Shown in pieces: positions 8,860 through 18,839 of a stretch of 64,000 nt of DNA. The notes below the pieces were generated by a model. That model worked only from the letters and a program-made list of their open reading frames with translations, ran no database searches and was not told where the DNA came from. How positions within the stretch are numbered: the first letter of the stretch is position 1; each line of letters begins with the position of its first letter. A program made the translations under genes and the position numbers. Origin of the DNA: Cloacibacillus evryensis DSM 19522 (GTDB lineage Bacteria > Synergistota > Synergistia > Synergistales > Synergistaceae); assembly GCF_000585335.1 (NCBI RefSeq), contig NZ_KK073872.1:3215283-3279282 (forward strand), written 5' to 3'.

Positions 8860-9570
8860 CTAGTCCGCGGGCGACTGGCCGCCGGCGGCGTCGCCGGCCG
8901 GCTTTGTTCCGGCAATATCCGCGCGTCCGTCATTATACATCCGCACCGGCGACGGTATCCTCCGGGCAGGGCTGCCCACCCAGGTACCGCCGGGACCGAT
9001 GTCTTTTATAACGGCGCTGCCTATGCCGACGGCGGAGTTTTCGGCGATCGCCGTGTAAGGCCGGACGAGAGAGCCGATGCCGAGAAAGACGCCGTCCGCA
9101 ATCGTAACGTTATCACCGGCTGCGCTTCTCGGAGCCGCGTGGCAGTAATCGCCGACCTTCGTATCGTGGCCGATGTAGCAGCCCGAGTTGACGATGCTAT
9201 GGCGGCCTATCACCGCGTCTGGCTCGATGATGCAGCCGGCCATGACGATCGTGCCCTCGCCGATGCGCACGGAGCTGTCAACCTCGCTCTTCGGATGAAT
9301 GACGACGGGCCAGCAGACATTTTTAAACTTCTCACAGATGGCGCGGCGCACGCCGTTGTCCCCGATCGCGAGAACGGCCATCGTCTCCGCGGTGTCGGGC
9401 ATTTTTGAGACAGGGCCGTAAATTGGCAGACACCAAAGGGTTTGCCCCCATAGCTCCTGGTCGTCGTCGTAAATTCCCATACATTCAAAACCGCACGCCA
9501 CAAGCGCCGAAAGAACAACCTTGGCGTGGTTGCCGGCGCCGATAAGAAAAACGCGGGACTTCTTTTCCAT
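8860..9570 (-). CDS. NeuD/PglD-type sugar O-acyltransferase, left-handed beta-helix
   Basis: A 236-residue protein with an N-terminal Rossmann-like nucleotide-sugar-binding domain (FLIGAGNHAKVVLSAL) and a C-terminal hexapeptide-repeat beta-helix (repeats such as VRIGEGTIVMAGCIIEP, AVIGRHSIVNSGCYI, VTIADGVFLGIGSLV). This is the layout of NeuD sialic-acid O-acetyltransferase and PglD. It would acetylate a surface sugar using acetyl-CoA. The tail after residue 215 (DGRADIAGTKPAGD and on) is low complexity. No other glycan genes are adjacent, so the substrate is unknown. It is convergent with mobA, 19 bases apart. Confidence 0.8.
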   Translation of the reverse strand: MEKKSRVFLIGAGNHAKVVLSALVACGFECMGIYDDDQELWGQTLWCLPIYGPVSKMPDTAETMAVLAIGDNGVRRAICEKFKNVCWPVVIHPKSEVDSSVRIGEGTIVMAGCIIEPDAVIGRHSIVNSGCYIGHDTKVGDYCHAAPRSAAGDNVTIADGVFLGIGSLVRPYTAIAENSAVGIGSAVIKDIGPGGTWVGSPARRIPSPVRMYNDGRADIAGTKPAGDAAGGQSPAD

Positions 9571-9599
9571 GTCATTCCAACCTTTCCATTTTTATTTGT

Positions 9600-9621
9600 C
9601 CGCCCCGCCTAGACGGGGCGG
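9600..9621. other. GC-rich hairpin after the efflux operon
   Basis: CCGCCCCG (9600-9607) and CGGGGCGG (9614-9621) form an 8-bp perfect stem with a 6-base loop, between the outer-membrane factor gene and the acyltransferase gene. There is no good T-run, so I call it a hairpin and not a firm terminator. Confidence 0.4.
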
Positions 9622-9640
9622 AGACTGTCGTATACGGCTC

Positions 9641-11146
9641 TTAGTCCTTTTTTCGGGCGGCCGCGGCCATCGTTTTTTCCGCCTCGTCCAGCGGCTGCCA
9701 GCCGCCTCCGAGCGCTTTGAAGAGCCGGACGGCGTTTGTCGATATCTGGCCTCTGCTTATCGTGTATTCTTCGGAGAGCGCCGTCAGCGAGCGCTGCGCG
9801 TTGATGACGTTCGTGAAATCGACGAGGCCGTTCGCGTATTTGTCGTTCGCCATGTCAAGCGCCGCCTGCGCCGCTTCCATGCCGCGTTTGAGCGAAGCGT
9901 TCCTGTCATATTCCTGCACGTTCGCGGAGAGCGCGTCCCTCACTTCGCCGACGGCCTGCAGCACCGTCTGTTCATAACTGTTGAGCAGCTGTTCGGCGAC
10001 GGCGCCCTGCACTTTAATGTTTTTCCTGATCGCGCCGGCGTGGAAGATGGGCCAGCTTATCTGCGGCATAAAGCCGTAAAGTTTGGCGGGGCCTTCAAAT
10101 AGGCTTCCCCAGCCGCCGGCTTCGGTGCCGATCGAGCCCGTCAAATAAAATTTGGGCCACAGGTCGGCCTGCGCAGACTTTTTGCGCGCGAGCTGCGCTA
10201 CGAGCAGGCGCTCCGCACGGAGGATGTCGGGACGCTGGCGGATGGCGTTTGCCGGGATGCCGATATATTCTCTGCTTTCAAGAACGGGGATCGGCCCCTT
10301 TGCGGAAAGTTCCGCTTCCAGCGTCCCCGGCAGTTCGCCCGTGAGGATGGCGAGCGCGTTTTTTGTCTGTTCGAGCGCGGCTTCGATGTTCGGGATCATG
10401 GCTTTTGTCTGTTCCATCGTGTACTGCGCCTGTTTCAGAGTGAGGGAATCGGCAAGGCCGGAGTTTGTTTTCGACAGCTGTATCTCAACGGTGTCGTTCT
10501 GCAGCCCGAGGTTGTAATTCGCGATATCCAGGCGCTCCTGCAGCGTGCGCAGCGAGATGTAGTTTATCGCGACCTCCGAGGCGAGCGAGGTCCACGTCGA
10601 GTATAGCGCCGCGTACTGCACCTCAAGCGTCGCCCTCTGTGCTTTGACCTTCTCGCGCCGGCCGCCGAAGACGTCTATCTCCCACGAGGCGTCGACACCG
10701 AGGCGATAGAGACTGCCGCTGCTGCCCGTGCCTCCGGCTGCGGCCGGCGTGCGGCTGTTGTTCCAGAAGTTTGCGGTGTCGAGCCACGGAAGGAGCGCGG
10801 CCCGGCTGATGCCGAGCGCGGCGCGCGCCTCCGTCACCTTTGCCCGCGCCGCGGCGAGGTCTCTGTTTTTCTCAAGAGATCTCTTGATCAGCGAGGTCAT
10901 CGTCGGGTCGCCGAAAGAATCCCACCAGCTTGCGAGCCTTTCCGGCGTGAGCGCCTCAGACGTGTCGGATGATATGGCCGCCACGGGGTATGCCCGCGCG
11001 AGCTCCGTCCACGCGCTTTCCGCGAGCTTCCTGTCGGCGGAGGCCAAAGCGGCGTCCGTCTTCTGCGCGGCGCAGGCCGCCGAGGAGGCAAAAGCCGCCA
11101 GCGCCGCGGCCGCCGCGCATCCGCGAAGAATATTTATCGTTTTCAT
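9641..11146 (-). CDS. Outer-membrane efflux factor, TolC/OprM (NodT) family
   Basis: A 501-residue trimeric outer-membrane channel for drug efflux. It begins with a signal peptide ([26 protein letters not shown]); the cysteine after SSAA could be lipidated as in OprM, but the lipobox is not canonical. The family's two-fold repeat is visible: paired coiled-coil helices and beta segments with [22 protein letters not shown]-type and [15 protein letters not shown]-type strands; the conserved [16 protein letters not shown] lies between the halves. The start overlaps the RND stop by four bases (ATGA), so the two are coupled. Last gene of the efflux operon. Confidence 0.92.
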   Translation of the reverse strand: MKTINILRGCAAAAALAAFASSAACAAQKTDAALASADRKLAESAWTELARAYPVAAISSDTSEALTPERLASWWDSFGDPTMTSLIKRSLEKNRDLAAARAKVTEARAALGISRAALLPWLDTANFWNNSRTPAAAGGTGSSGSLYRLGVDASWEIDVFGGRREKVKAQRATLEVQYAALYSTWTSLASEVAINYISLRTLQERLDIANYNLGLQNDTVEIQLSKTNSGLADSLTLKQAQYTMEQTKAMIPNIEAALEQTKNALAILTGELPGTLEAELSAKGPIPVLESREYIGIPANAIRQRPDILRAERLLVAQLARKKSAQADLWPKFYLTGSIGTEAGGWGSLFEGPAKLYGFMPQISWPIFHAGAIRKNIKVQGAVAEQLLNSYEQTVLQAVGEVRDALSANVQEYDRNASLKRGMEAAQAALDMANDKYANGLVDFTNVINAQRSLTALSEEYTISRGQISTNAVRLFKALGGGWQPLDEAEKTMAAAARKKD

Positions 11147-14100
11147 TGTGCCGCCCTCGCTTTCCTGCCCATAGCTTTGATGCGCCGCTTCACCTTTTCA
11201 CGTATCCTCTGGAAGAATACGTAGAGCGCCGGAATGAGGAAGATGCCGAAGATCGTGGCCGCGTTCATTCCAAAGAACATCGTCGTGCCGACCGCCTTGC
11301 GGCTCGCGGCTCCCGCGCCGGAGGCGAAGAGCATGGGGAGCACGCCGAGGACGCAGGTGAAGGCCGTCATGAGCACCGCGCGGAAACGTTCGCTCGCGGC
11401 GCGCGCGGCCGCCTGGATCAGCGGCAGTCCGTGTTCCTCGCGCTGCTCTTTGGCAAACTCGACGATAAGTATCGCGTTCTTCGCGGCGAGACCCACCAGC
11501 AGCAGTATCCCCAGCTGGGCGTAAATGGAAAGCGAAAGCCCCATCACCCAGAGCCCGGCGAGCGCGCCAAGCATGGCGACCGGCAGCGAGAGTATGACCG
11601 GCACCGGTACCGACCAGCTTTCATACTGCGCGACGAGGAAGAGGTAGGCGAAGATGAGCGCGATCACGAGAACGACCACCACGCTGCTGCCGGATTCCTG
11701 TTCCTGATAGGTCATGCCGGACCATTCGTAGCCGTAGCCGCGGGGCAGCGCCGCTTTCGCTATTTCCGCCACGCGCGCTATTCCCTGTCCCGTCGAATAG
11801 CCGGGGTTCATAACGACCGTTATGCCGGCGCTGGGGAAGAGGTTGTAGCGGTCGAGCGTGCGCGGGGCCAGCGTTTTGCGCGCCGCGGCCAGGCTCTGCA
11901 TCGGCGTCTGCCCGCCGTCGCTGTTGCGCACGAAGATGCCGCCGATGCTGTCCGCGCTGTTTCTATAGCTCCACTCGGACTGGAGCATGACCTTATTGAC
12001 CTGCGTGCCGATATTTATGTCGTTGATGTACGCCACGCCGAAATATGTCTGCAGCGTTGAGAAGATGGAGCTTACCGGAACGCCCATCATCTCGGCCTTC
12101 TGGCGGTCGATGTTGAGGAATAGGTGCGGCGTGTCGGCGGAGTAGGTGCTGAAGGCGTAGAGGAACTCCGGCGCCTGGTTCAGCGCGGCGAGAAGTCCCT
12201 GCATCACCGACGCGAGCCTTTCAGGGTCGTTTTCCTCGCGCGACTGCAGCCTCAAGTCAAGGCCGGAGGCCATGCCGAGCCCCATTATCGCCGGCGGCGT
12301 GAAGATGTTCGCCGCGGCTTCGGGATACTCCGCGGCTATCTTTTTGATCTCGTCGGCTATCGTCAAAAGCTGCGTCTCTTTTGTCTTCCGTTCGTCCCAA
12401 TGTTTCAGCGGAACGAGCAGCGAGGCGACGTTTTCGCCGTAACCTCCCATGATGTTGACTCCGTTGATGCTGGAAACGCTCTCTACCCCCGCGAGCTTTG
12501 AGACCTCGGCCCCCATGGAGCGGGTCACCCTTTCCGTACTCGTAAGGGGAGAGCCCTCCGGCAGCTGTATGGTGGAAAAGACGACGCCCTGGTCCTCGTC
12601 TGGGATAAACGACGAGGGCATAGTTTTACCCAGGGCCCAGCAGCCGGCGATCATCAGCGCGAAGATGCCGAAGGTGACGAGCGTGCGCCGCGCAAGCCAG
12701 ACGGAGCCCGTGACATAGCCGCGCGTGGATTTCGCGAGCGTGATGTTGAACCATTTGAGCGGCCCTCTCTCCGCCGGTCTCACGCTGCGCAGTATATGCG
12801 CGCACATCGCCGGCGACAGCGTGAGCGCCACCACGAGCGAGAAGCATACGGCAAAGGATATCGTCACGGCGAACTGCTTGTATATCTGCCCGGTGATCCC
12901 GCTCATGAATCCCACCGGCACGAATATCGCGAGAAACACGAGCGTCGTCGCGCACATCGGGCCGGTAACGTCGCCCATCGCCTGAAGCGTCGCCTCCTCC
13001 GGCGAACAGCCGTCCCTGTCCATAACGAAGAGCACGCGCTCGACGACGACGATCGCGTTGTCGACGACGGTCCCGATCACAAGCACCAGGCCGAACAGCG
13101 ACAGGATGTTGATACTGTACCCCATAGCCGCGAGCCCCGCGAAGGTAGCCAGCAGGGAGATGGGTATGGCCGCCACGGGGACGAGCGTTACGCGCCAGTC
13201 CTGAAGGAAGAGGTAGCAGACGATGACGACGAGCATGAAGGTGAGAATGAGCGTCGTCAATATTTCGTTGATCGTTGCCTTTACATAGTCGGTAGAGTCG
13301 CGCAGCACGACGAATTCCATGTCGTCCGGCAGCGTGCTTTTTATCTCCGCCATCGTTTTTTTCGCGCCGTTCATAACGTTGAGGGCGTTTGAACCGGCGG
13401 CCTGAGAAAGCGATATCATCGTGGAGGGCGCGCCGTTCACGATAGCCTTGATAGAGTAAGTCTCCTTGCCTATTTCGATTTTCGATATATCGCGCAGCTT
13501 GACGACGCCGCCGTTTTTGTTTACGGAGACGACGATCTCTTCAAAATCTCTGATGTCCGCAAGCCGCCCCTTGGTCATCAGCGTGTAAACCATAGGGCTG
13601 TCCGTCGCGCTGGGCATCGCGCCGACGGAGCCGATGGAGGCCTGTTTGTTCTGGCTCTCGATGGCCGCCGCCACGTCGCCGATAGAGAGCCCTAGCGATG
13701 TGATCCGCACTGGGTCGAGCCAGATGCGGATGCTGTATTTTGAACCGTAGACCTGGACGTCGCCCATCCCGGGAACGCGTTTCAGGACGTTTTTGATATT
13801 CGCGTGGGCGTAGTTTGACAGATCAAGCTCGCTGTGAGTCCCGTTGGGTGAAATGATCGCGAGAAAGGCCAGTATGTCCGAAAAGGCCGTCTCCACCGTG
13901 ACGCCCTCCGCGACGACTTCGGCGGGCAGCTGCGGCGTTACCTGCGATACGCGGTTCTGCACGCGCACGAGCGCCATATCGGGATCGGTGCCCGTCGCAA
14001 AGGTAACGGTCAGCTTATACTCGCCGTTGTTGCTCGAACTCGAGTTCATATAGATCATATCCTCGACGCCGTTGACCATCTCTTCCAGCGGTGCGCCGAC

Positions 14101-14283
14101 CGTGTTGGCCAGCGTCACCGCGTCAGCGCCGCGATAGGTGGTGGTCACCTGGATCTGCGGCGGCGTGACGTTGGGATACTGTTCGATCGGCAGAGAGAAA
14201 GCGGCGATCATACCCGAGAACGCCATCAGCACGCAGACGACGATCGCAAAGCGCGGGCGGTCGATGAAAAATTTAGAGAACAT
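11143..14283 (-). CDS. RND multidrug efflux pump, AcrB/MexB (HAE1) family
   Basis: A 1046-residue inner-membrane proton/drug antiporter. It begins [15 protein letters not shown], as AcrB homologues do. Visible features: the large periplasmic loop after TM1; the TM4 proton-relay motif [18 protein letters not shown] with paired aspartates; the second periplasmic loop; and a TM10-11 stretch [17 protein letters not shown] place the start at 14283, four bases after the membrane-fusion protein's stop and with GAGG upstream, giving the usual AcrB length; a 10-residue longer frame exists but overlaps the preceding gene. It works with the genes on either side as a tripartite pump. Confidence 0.95.
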   Translation of the reverse strand: MFSKFFIDRPRFAIVVCVLMAFSGMIAAFSLPIEQYPNVTPPQIQVTTTYRGADAVTLANTVGAPLEEMVNGVEDMIYMNSSSSNNGEYKLTVTFATGTDPDMALVRVQNRVSQVTPQLPAEVVAEGVTVETAFSDILAFLAIISPNGTHSELDLSNYAHANIKNVLKRVPGMGDVQVYGSKYSIRIWLDPVRITSLGLSIGDVAAAIESQNKQASIGSVGAMPSATDSPMVYTLMTKGRLADIRDFEEIVVSVNKNGGVVKLRDISKIEIGKETYSIKAIVNGAPSTMISLSQAAGSNALNVMNGAKKTMAEIKSTLPDDMEFVVLRDSTDYVKATINEILTTLILTFMLVVIVCYLFLQDWRVTLVPVAAIPISLLATFAGLAAMGYSINILSLFGLVLVIGTVVDNAIVVVERVLFVMDRDGCSPEEATLQAMGDVTGPMCATTLVFLAIFVPVGFMSGITGQIYKQFAVTISFAVCFSLVVALTLSPAMCAHILRSVRPAERGPLKWFNITLAKSTRGYVTGSVWLARRTLVTFGIFALMIAGCWALGKTMPSSFIPDEDQGVVFSTIQLPEGSPLTSTERVTRSMGAEVSKLAGVESVSSINGVNIMGGYGENVASLLVPLKHWDERKTKETQLLTIADEIKKIAAEYPEAAANIFTPPAIMGLGMASGLDLRLQSREENDPERLASVMQGLLAALNQAPEFLYAFSTYSADTPHLFLNIDRQKAEMMGVPVSSIFSTLQTYFGVAYINDINIGTQVNKVMLQSEWSYRNSADSIGGIFVRNSDGGQTPMQSLAAARKTLAPRTLDRYNLFPSAGITVVMNPGYSTGQGIARVAEIAKAALPRGYGYEWSGMTYQEQESGSSVVVVLVIALIFAYLFLVAQYESWSVPVPVILSLPVAMLGALAGLWVMGLSLSIYAQLGILLLVGLAAKNAILIVEFAKEQREEHGLPLIQAAARAASERFRAVLMTAFTCVLGVLPMLFASGAGAASRKAVGTTMFFGMNAATIFGIFLIPALYVFFQRIREKVKRRIKAMGRKARAAQ

Positions 14284-14287
14284 CCTC

Positions 14288-15517
14288 TTAGTCCTCTTTC
14301 TTCCGGTCATCACCGGCTGAATCTGACGCCTTGCCGGACGGAGCCGGAGCGTTTATCTTGACCTTCACGCCGGGCCGGATATTCTGCAGCCCCGCGACGA
14401 CGACACGCTGCCCTTCCGACAGTCCGGCGTCGACTTCACGCTGCATACCGAATTCCCGGCCAAGTTTCACGCGTATGTCGCGAACCGTATCGTCAGCCTC
14501 AACCACGTATACAAAGTCGCCTTTAGCGTCGGCCATGACCGCCGCCTGCGGAATGACCGGGACCATGCGGCTCTTTACAGACTGCGTGAATACGCGCACC
14601 ATTTCGCCGGGGATGAGCCGGCCGTCCCCGTTCTTATAGCGTAAATGCATGAGCACCGTTCCCGTCTGCCGGTCCACAATATTGTCTTCAAAATCGCGGG
14701 AGCCCGCCGCGCCGAATGTCGTGCCGTTGCTGAGGACGAGCTTCGTTTTATAAACCGCGCCCTGACTTTTAAAATATTCAAGCTGGTCCAGGTAATCACG
14801 GTCCGGCAGCGTATAGGAGACGCGGATAGGGTCCATCTGGACGATGGAGGCAAGCGGTCCCGAGGCGGGGGTCACATAGTTGCCCTTCGTGAAAATTGCC
14901 GCGCCGATCTTGCCCGTGATCGGAGAGGTGATACGGCAGTAGCCGAGGTCGATCTCGGCGAGACGCAGGCCGGCCTTCGCCTGCGAGAGAGCGGCGCGGC
15001 ACTGAAGAAGGTTCGCCTCGGCGCTGTCCCGCTCCGCGGCAGAGACGGCGCGGCTGTCCGCGGCGGTCACCCGTCGATAATATTTGTCGGCCTCGGCGAG
15101 CGAGGCCCCGGCCTTTTCAAGCTCCGCGCGGCGGAGCTCCACCGTCGCCTGATAGCGTGCGGGGTCTATCTGGAAAAGCGGCTGTCCTTCCCTGACCATG
15201 GAACCCTCTTGAAAATAGACGCGGGCGATCTCGCCGGATATCTGCGGTTTGACCTGCACGCTCTGAATAGCCTCGGCGCGCCCCACATACTCCGACGGCC
15301 GCGCCGAGATATCCGCGCTCTTCACGACGGCCACGGTCACGCTCGGCGCTTCGGCGGCGGCGTTCCCGCCTTTAGCGCCGGCGCCCATCCTTGGCGCCGC
15401 GTACCAGCAGCAGACGGCCGCGGCGATCAGCGCCGCGGCAGCCGCAGCTTTTATCCATTTTTTTGATTTCGGTTTGCTTTTGACTTCTATGTCGTTGTAC
15501 GGTTCATGATTTCTCAT
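14288..15517 (-). CDS. RND efflux periplasmic adaptor (membrane fusion protein, AcrA/MexA type)
   Basis: A 409-residue adaptor. After a short basic N-terminus comes a membrane anchor or uncleaved signal ([19 protein letters not shown]), then the lipoyl half-motif [22 protein letters not shown], an alpha-helical hairpin (residues about 125-185), the second lipoyl half ([23 protein letters not shown]) and beta-barrel/membrane-proximal domains. The tail ([16 protein letters not shown]) is charged. AGAAGG precedes the ATG. It links the RND pump to the TolC-like channel. The gene lies 74 bases downstream of tetR in the same direction, so the four genes probably form one operon. Confidence 0.93.
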   Translation of the reverse strand: MRNHEPYNDIEVKSKPKSKKWIKAAAAAALIAAAVCCWYAAPRMGAGAKGGNAAAEAPSVTVAVVKSADISARPSEYVGRAEAIQSVQVKPQISGEIARVYFQEGSMVREGQPLFQIDPARYQATVELRRAELEKAGASLAEADKYYRRVTAADSRAVSAAERDSAEANLLQCRAALSQAKAGLRLAEIDLGYCRITSPITGKIGAAIFTKGNYVTPASGPLASIVQMDPIRVSYTLPDRDYLDQLEYFKSQGAVYKTKLVLSNGTTFGAAGSRDFEDNIVDRQTGTVLMHLRYKNGDGRLIPGEMVRVFTQSVKSRMVPVIPQAAVMADAKGDFVYVVEADDTVRDIRVKLGREFGMQREVDAGLSEGQRVVVAGLQNIRPGVKVKINAPAPSGKASDSAGDDRKKED

Positions 15518-15591
15518 ATTTAATATACCTTCTCTTTTGAATTTCGTACCTTTTGCAGATACCTTTTTAAATACCGTAATGGTTCGCCCTA

Positions 15592-16230
15592 TCAGTTTCG
15601 CAGCAGCACCGCGTTCTCATCCGCGGTCAATATCTTGTTGAAAGTGTCAAAGAGGATATCCGTATGCTCGGAAAAACTTTTCGGAAGGTTTCCCGCGAGC
15701 TGCATCATATACAGGCCGTGGAATATGGAGCTGATCAGTACGGCGATATCTCCTGTCGGAATGTCCTTTTTGAAACGGCCCTCTTTTTGTCCCAGGACAA
15801 CGAACCGCTCTACGGCCAGCCTGTCGCGTTCAAAGTAGTCGACGATTATCTGCCGCGCCTTTTCCTGGACCTCGGCGGGCCACTCGTACTGCCGGCGGGC
15901 CATCATCATGTGGATCTTCGCGTACCTGGCGTTCTCCTCTAATTTTGCCAACTCTTTTTTGTAATAGCCCCACAGCTCTCCGCTTAAACGCGGCGTGCCC
16001 AGGATATTTCTGAAACTCTCCTCGTTATCCTGGCAAATGGATTCGACAAGCTGCAGCAAAAGATCGCTCTTATTCCGGAAATGCCAGTAAAACGCCCCCT
16101 TGGTGAGGCCCGCGCGATTTGATATCTCCGTAACCGAGGTATTCGCGAAATTTTTTACGCTGAGTATGTCAAGCGCCGATTCGAGTATGTTGGCGCGGGT
16201 CTCAAGAGCCTCTTTCTTTGTTCTTTTCAT
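15592..16230 (-). CDS. TetR/AcrR-family repressor of the efflux operon
   Basis: A 212-residue regulator with an N-terminal TetR helix-turn-helix: NILESALDILSVKNFANTSVTEIS followed by RAGLTKGAFYWHFRNKSDLL, the family's most conserved stretch. The C-terminal ligand and dimer domain is helical and resembles AcrR/TtgR-type efflux regulators. As the first gene of the tetR-adaptor-RND-OMF row it should repress its own operon and release on binding a pump substrate. A palindrome sits directly at its start codon and a consensus-like promoter just upstream, consistent with autorepression. Confidence 0.9.
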   Translation of the reverse strand: MKRTKKEALETRANILESALDILSVKNFANTSVTEISNRAGLTKGAFYWHFRNKSDLLLQLVESICQDNEESFRNILGTPRLSGELWGYYKKELAKLEENARYAKIHMMMARRQYEWPAEVQEKARQIIVDYFERDRLAVERFVVLGQKEGRFKKDIPTGDIAVLISSIFHGLYMMQLAGNLPKSFSEHTDILFDTFNKILTADENAVLLRN

Positions 16231-16232
16231 TC

Positions 16233-16249
16233 ATTCACCCCCAGTGAAT
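16233..16249. promoter_or_regulatory. Candidate TetR operator at the efflux operon start
   Basis: ATTCAC (16233-16238) and GTGAAT (16244-16249) form an inverted repeat around CCCCA, three bases upstream of the repressor's start codon and just downstream of the predicted transcription start. Position and symmetry suit autorepression by the adjacent TetR protein. Confidence 0.5.
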
Positions 16250-16266
16250 ACAAATAAAGTGCGAGG

Positions 16267-16296
16267 ATTATATTTACCGCGGAGTATGTAAGTCAA
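16267..16296 (-). promoter_or_regulatory. Predicted promoter of the tetR-RND operon
   Basis: On the minus strand TTGACT (16291-16296) and TATAAT (16267-16272) are separated by 18 bases, a near-consensus sigma-70 promoter. Transcription would start near 16260, next to the candidate operator. Confidence 0.65.
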
Positions 16297-16683
16297 TATG
16301 AACAGCCCTCGTTTTAAATGTGCAAAAAGATTAGAACGACTTTAATTTCATAGGCGAATGGCGGATCAATGGCGTGTCAAAACGATAAACATACGGAATT
16401 CCGCGCTCCCTAAAGGGCGGCAAAAAACACTGACGGGCATTCGCCTCACAGCATAAGAAAAACAACGCCGCGCTTACGACAGCCGTCCCGGGTAAAAACC
16501 AAAGCAGATATTTTTATTGAAAATAACCATAATTACATTCTTAATTACGTCCATTCAACAGTATAACGCGGCCAAATGCATAGTAACCGGAGCCGCCTGT
16601 AAAAATATGTGCTATCATTGACCCCAGAAAAACCGGCATAGAAGCGGGTACCGATTTCAAAGCGGTGTAAGGAGGAAAACCTT
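16297..16683. other. Intergenic spacer between two divergent TetR genes
   Basis: About 390 bases between the efflux promoter and the second TetR gene. I see no convincing reading frame or RNA gene. The end near 16590-16680 should hold the promoter of the second TetR gene, but no clear -35/-10 pair stands out. Confidence 0.4.
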
Positions 16684-17301
16684 TTGCGCAGGACGAAAGA
16701 AGCGGCGGAAAATACGCGAAAGCGGATAATGGAGGGCGCGCTGGATCTTTTTATAGAAAAGGGGTTCTCCAATACGTCGCTTACGGAGATCGCTCACAGC
16801 CTCGGCATCACAAAGGGCGTCGTATACTGGCACTTTAAAAATAAAGAGGACATCCTTCTCCAAATCGTCAAACGCCATTGCGAAGCCAAGATACAAGAGG
16901 CGGTGAACGCGCTGAGCGACCCTATGCCGGAGCAAACTTTATACTCCTTTTACAAAAAGAGCTTGAACTGTTTCACCTCGGACGAACGGTTTATTCGCGT
17001 TTACAATCTGCTGAGCCAGAATCACAGCTGGCCGGAAGACATCAGGAACCGTGTTTTCGACATGCTCCACGACGCGGGCCTTAAGGAACGCGGGATCGTT
17101 ACGGCTCACATAAAGAAAGCCCAGGAGGCGGGAGCGATCCGCGGAGACATTGAGGCCGAAAAGATCGCGGTCGTAATAACGTCGGTTTTCAACGGCCTCT
17201 ATATGCTTCAAACGAAGGATCTGCTGCCGCGGGAATTCTTCATGTACGACAAACTGATCTTCGAGCCGTTCTCGCAGACGTTGGCCTCTTTGAACCTCTG
17301 A
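16684..17301 (+). CDS. TetR/AcrR-family regulator
   Basis: A 205-residue TetR regulator: helix-turn-helix at residues about 12-55 (RIMEGALDLFIEKGF, then LGITKGVVYWHFKNKEDILLQIV) and a helical C-terminal domain. It is clearly related to the regulator at 15592-16230, sharing the TKGxxYWHF(K/R)NK stretch and similar length, so the two may be paralogues. The start is TTG at 16684, preceded by AAGGAGG at good spacing; no suitable ATG lies nearby. It is divergent from the efflux operon and could also control it. The next gene downstream is an EamA-type exporter on the same strand. Confidence 0.88.
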   Translation: MRRTKEAAENTRKRIMEGALDLFIEKGFSNTSLTEIAHSLGITKGVVYWHFKNKEDILLQIVKRHCEAKIQEAVNALSDPMPEQTLYSFYKKSLNCFTSDERFIRVYNLLSQNHSWPEDIRNRVFDMLHDAGLKERGIVTAHIKKAQEAGAIRGDIEAEKIAVVITSVFNGLYMLQTKDLLPREFFMYDKLIFEPFSQTLASLNL

Positions 17302-17358
17302 TCCTGCGAAGGGAATTTTCGTGCGCCGCACGTCGGCAGAGAAAAGGCTTCTCACGCA

Positions 17359-17403
17359 AACCTCAACACTCCCGGCGATCTGTCCTTGTTGATGCGTTCA
17401 TAA
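17359..17403 (+). pseudogene. Duplicated 3' end of mobA (45-base remnant)
   Basis: These 45 bases match the last 15 codons of mobA (8796-8840) at 43 of 45 positions, including the stop codon. They encode NLNTPGDLSLLMRS-stop in one frame. Nothing upstream of 17359 resembles the rest of mobA. It is the scar of a duplicated or rearranged mobA, lying about 65 bases before an exporter gene. Confidence 0.75.
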
Positions 17404-17468
17404 TGACAAAATAAGGGTATAATCTCTCCGGTTCGGTAAATTTTTACAGAGAAGGAGTGCCTGCGCTT

Positions 17469-18392
17469 ATGCCCCCAGGAGAACTCGACAACGCGCGCCC
17501 CGACGGGCCGCGTCTTTACGATTACATCATCATTCTCACCACGGTCATCATTTGGGGCGGCAGTTTCGCCTCGACAAAATACGCGCTCGCACAGGCGGAG
17601 CCGTCGCTCATCCTGCTGCTGCGCTTCCTCTTCGGCATACCCGTGCTCGCCGCCGGCTGCCTCTTTGAAAAAAGCCTGCGGCTGCCCACGAAGGAAGAGG
17701 CGGTAATCCTGCTCCTCATCGGCTTCCAGGGCATCTTCTTCCACCAGGGAATACAGGCGGTGGCGATGAAGACCGCCGGCGCGGGGAACGCAAACTGGAT
17801 GATGGTCGCCTCTCCCGCGATCGTCGCGGTGCTCGGGCGCATCTTCCTTGGGGAAAAAATCTCACGGGCGGGCGTCTTCGGACTCATCCTCTCAGCCGTC
17901 GGCGTCACGATGGTACTCGCCTGGGGAACGGTGAAAGAGACCGCCGAGACCGGTTCATTCGGCACCGTCGGCGACTACATCATCCTGCTCTCCGTGCTCA
18001 ACTGGGCCGTCTTCCTGATCGCTTCGCGCAAATTCCTCAAGACAAAAATGTCTCCCGCCTTCTCTATCTTCTGGGAGATGATCTTCGCCTTTTTCTACGC
18101 GCTCGTCACTTCCTTCGCCGTCGGCACGGATTTTTCCCAGATGGCCGCCTTCACGACGCAGACCTGGCTTTCGATCCTCTTCCTCGGCGCGCTCTCCTCG
18201 GCCTTCGCCTACCTGCTCTGGTATCAGGCCTTGGCCGTGATGCCCGTCGCGAAGCTCATCGTCTTCCAGTTCCTCCAACCCGTCGCCGGCATGGTCATTT
18301 CCTACTTCCTCATCGGCGAGCGCTACACCCTCTGGCTCGCGTTCGGCGCGGCGATGATCATGAGCGGTATCTGGCTCGTGAATAAACGGTAG
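17469..18392 (+). CDS. DMT-superfamily exporter, EamA family
   Basis: A 307-residue inner-membrane protein with about ten hydrophobic segments arranged as two EamA repeats, each near 140 residues. The first repeat begins YIIILTTVIIWGGSFASTKYAL, the usual EamA signature around TM1. The second ends with SSAFAYLLWYQALAVMPVAK and FLQPVAGMVISYFLIGE, also typical. It probably exports amino acids or metabolites. I place the start at ATG 17469, with GAAGGAG eleven bases upstream; the GTG at 17457 overlaps that site. A strong terminator follows at 18469-18517. Confidence 0.88.
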   Translation: MPPGELDNARPDGPRLYDYIIILTTVIIWGGSFASTKYALAQAEPSLILLLRFLFGIPVLAAGCLFEKSLRLPTKEEAVILLLIGFQGIFFHQGIQAVAMKTAGAGNANWMMVASPAIVAVLGRIFLGEKISRAGVFGLILSAVGVTMVLAWGTVKETAETGSFGTVGDYIILLSVLNWAVFLIASRKFLKTKMSPAFSIFWEMIFAFFYALVTSFAVGTDFSQMAAFTTQTWLSILFLGALSSAFAYLLWYQALAVMPVAKLIVFQFLQPVAGMVISYFLIGERYTLWLAFGAAMIMSGIWLVNKR

Positions 18393-18468
18393 CGGCGCGG
18401 CCTCACGCGGGGCAGGCGCATCAACAAAGGACAGGCAAATTACAAACAGCGGTTTATCTTCCGCCGGG

Positions 18469-18517
18469 ATATCATGCGCGCGGCATTGACAACGCCGCGC
18501 GCAGATGATATGTTTTT
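18469..18517 (+). terminator. Rho-independent terminator of the EamA gene
   Basis: ATATCAT plus GCGCGCGGC (18469-18484) pairs with GCCGCGCGC, a 2-base AG bulge and ATGATAT (18494-18511), followed by GTTTTT. A 16-bp stem with a 9-base loop and T-run. Confidence 0.8.
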
Positions 18518-18839
18518 GTATACACCGTTTTTACTGCGGCTGATTAACTAAACAAGGGGTGCCTGTTTGGCCATAGCGTAAGGGAGACAAACCGCATAGG
18601 GGACAACGAAACGGTATATTTTATATCGTGGTGTTGGTGTGCGGTTTTGTCCTTAGGGTATGCGAAACGGGCTTTTTTATTGAATTACGCCGCGGCTTGC
18701 GGCACGCCTCTTCGTTTCTCATAAAGGAAACCTCCCTCTCCCATCCCCATCTTTGCGGACCATCACCGTAAAAATAATACCGCTGCCGGCTGCCCGTATG
18801 AACCGCCGGCGGCAAGACAATGACAGGAGGCAGCAAACT
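18518..18839. other. Intergenic spacer with an imperfect inverted repeat
   Basis: About 320 bases without a convincing gene. GACAAACCGCA (18586-18596) and TGCGGTTTTGTC (18640-18651) are imperfect inverted arms separated by about 43 bases, which contain the AT-rich ACGGTATATTTTATATCG. It could be a degraded mobile-element end or a regulatory fold. The methyltransferase ribosome site (AGGAGG near 18824) ends the spacer. Confidence 0.4.

Noticed and set aside
10969-12060. A 363-codon plus-strand frame
   Set aside because: Antisense shadow of the RND pump gene; no motif, and an Arg/His-rich composition.
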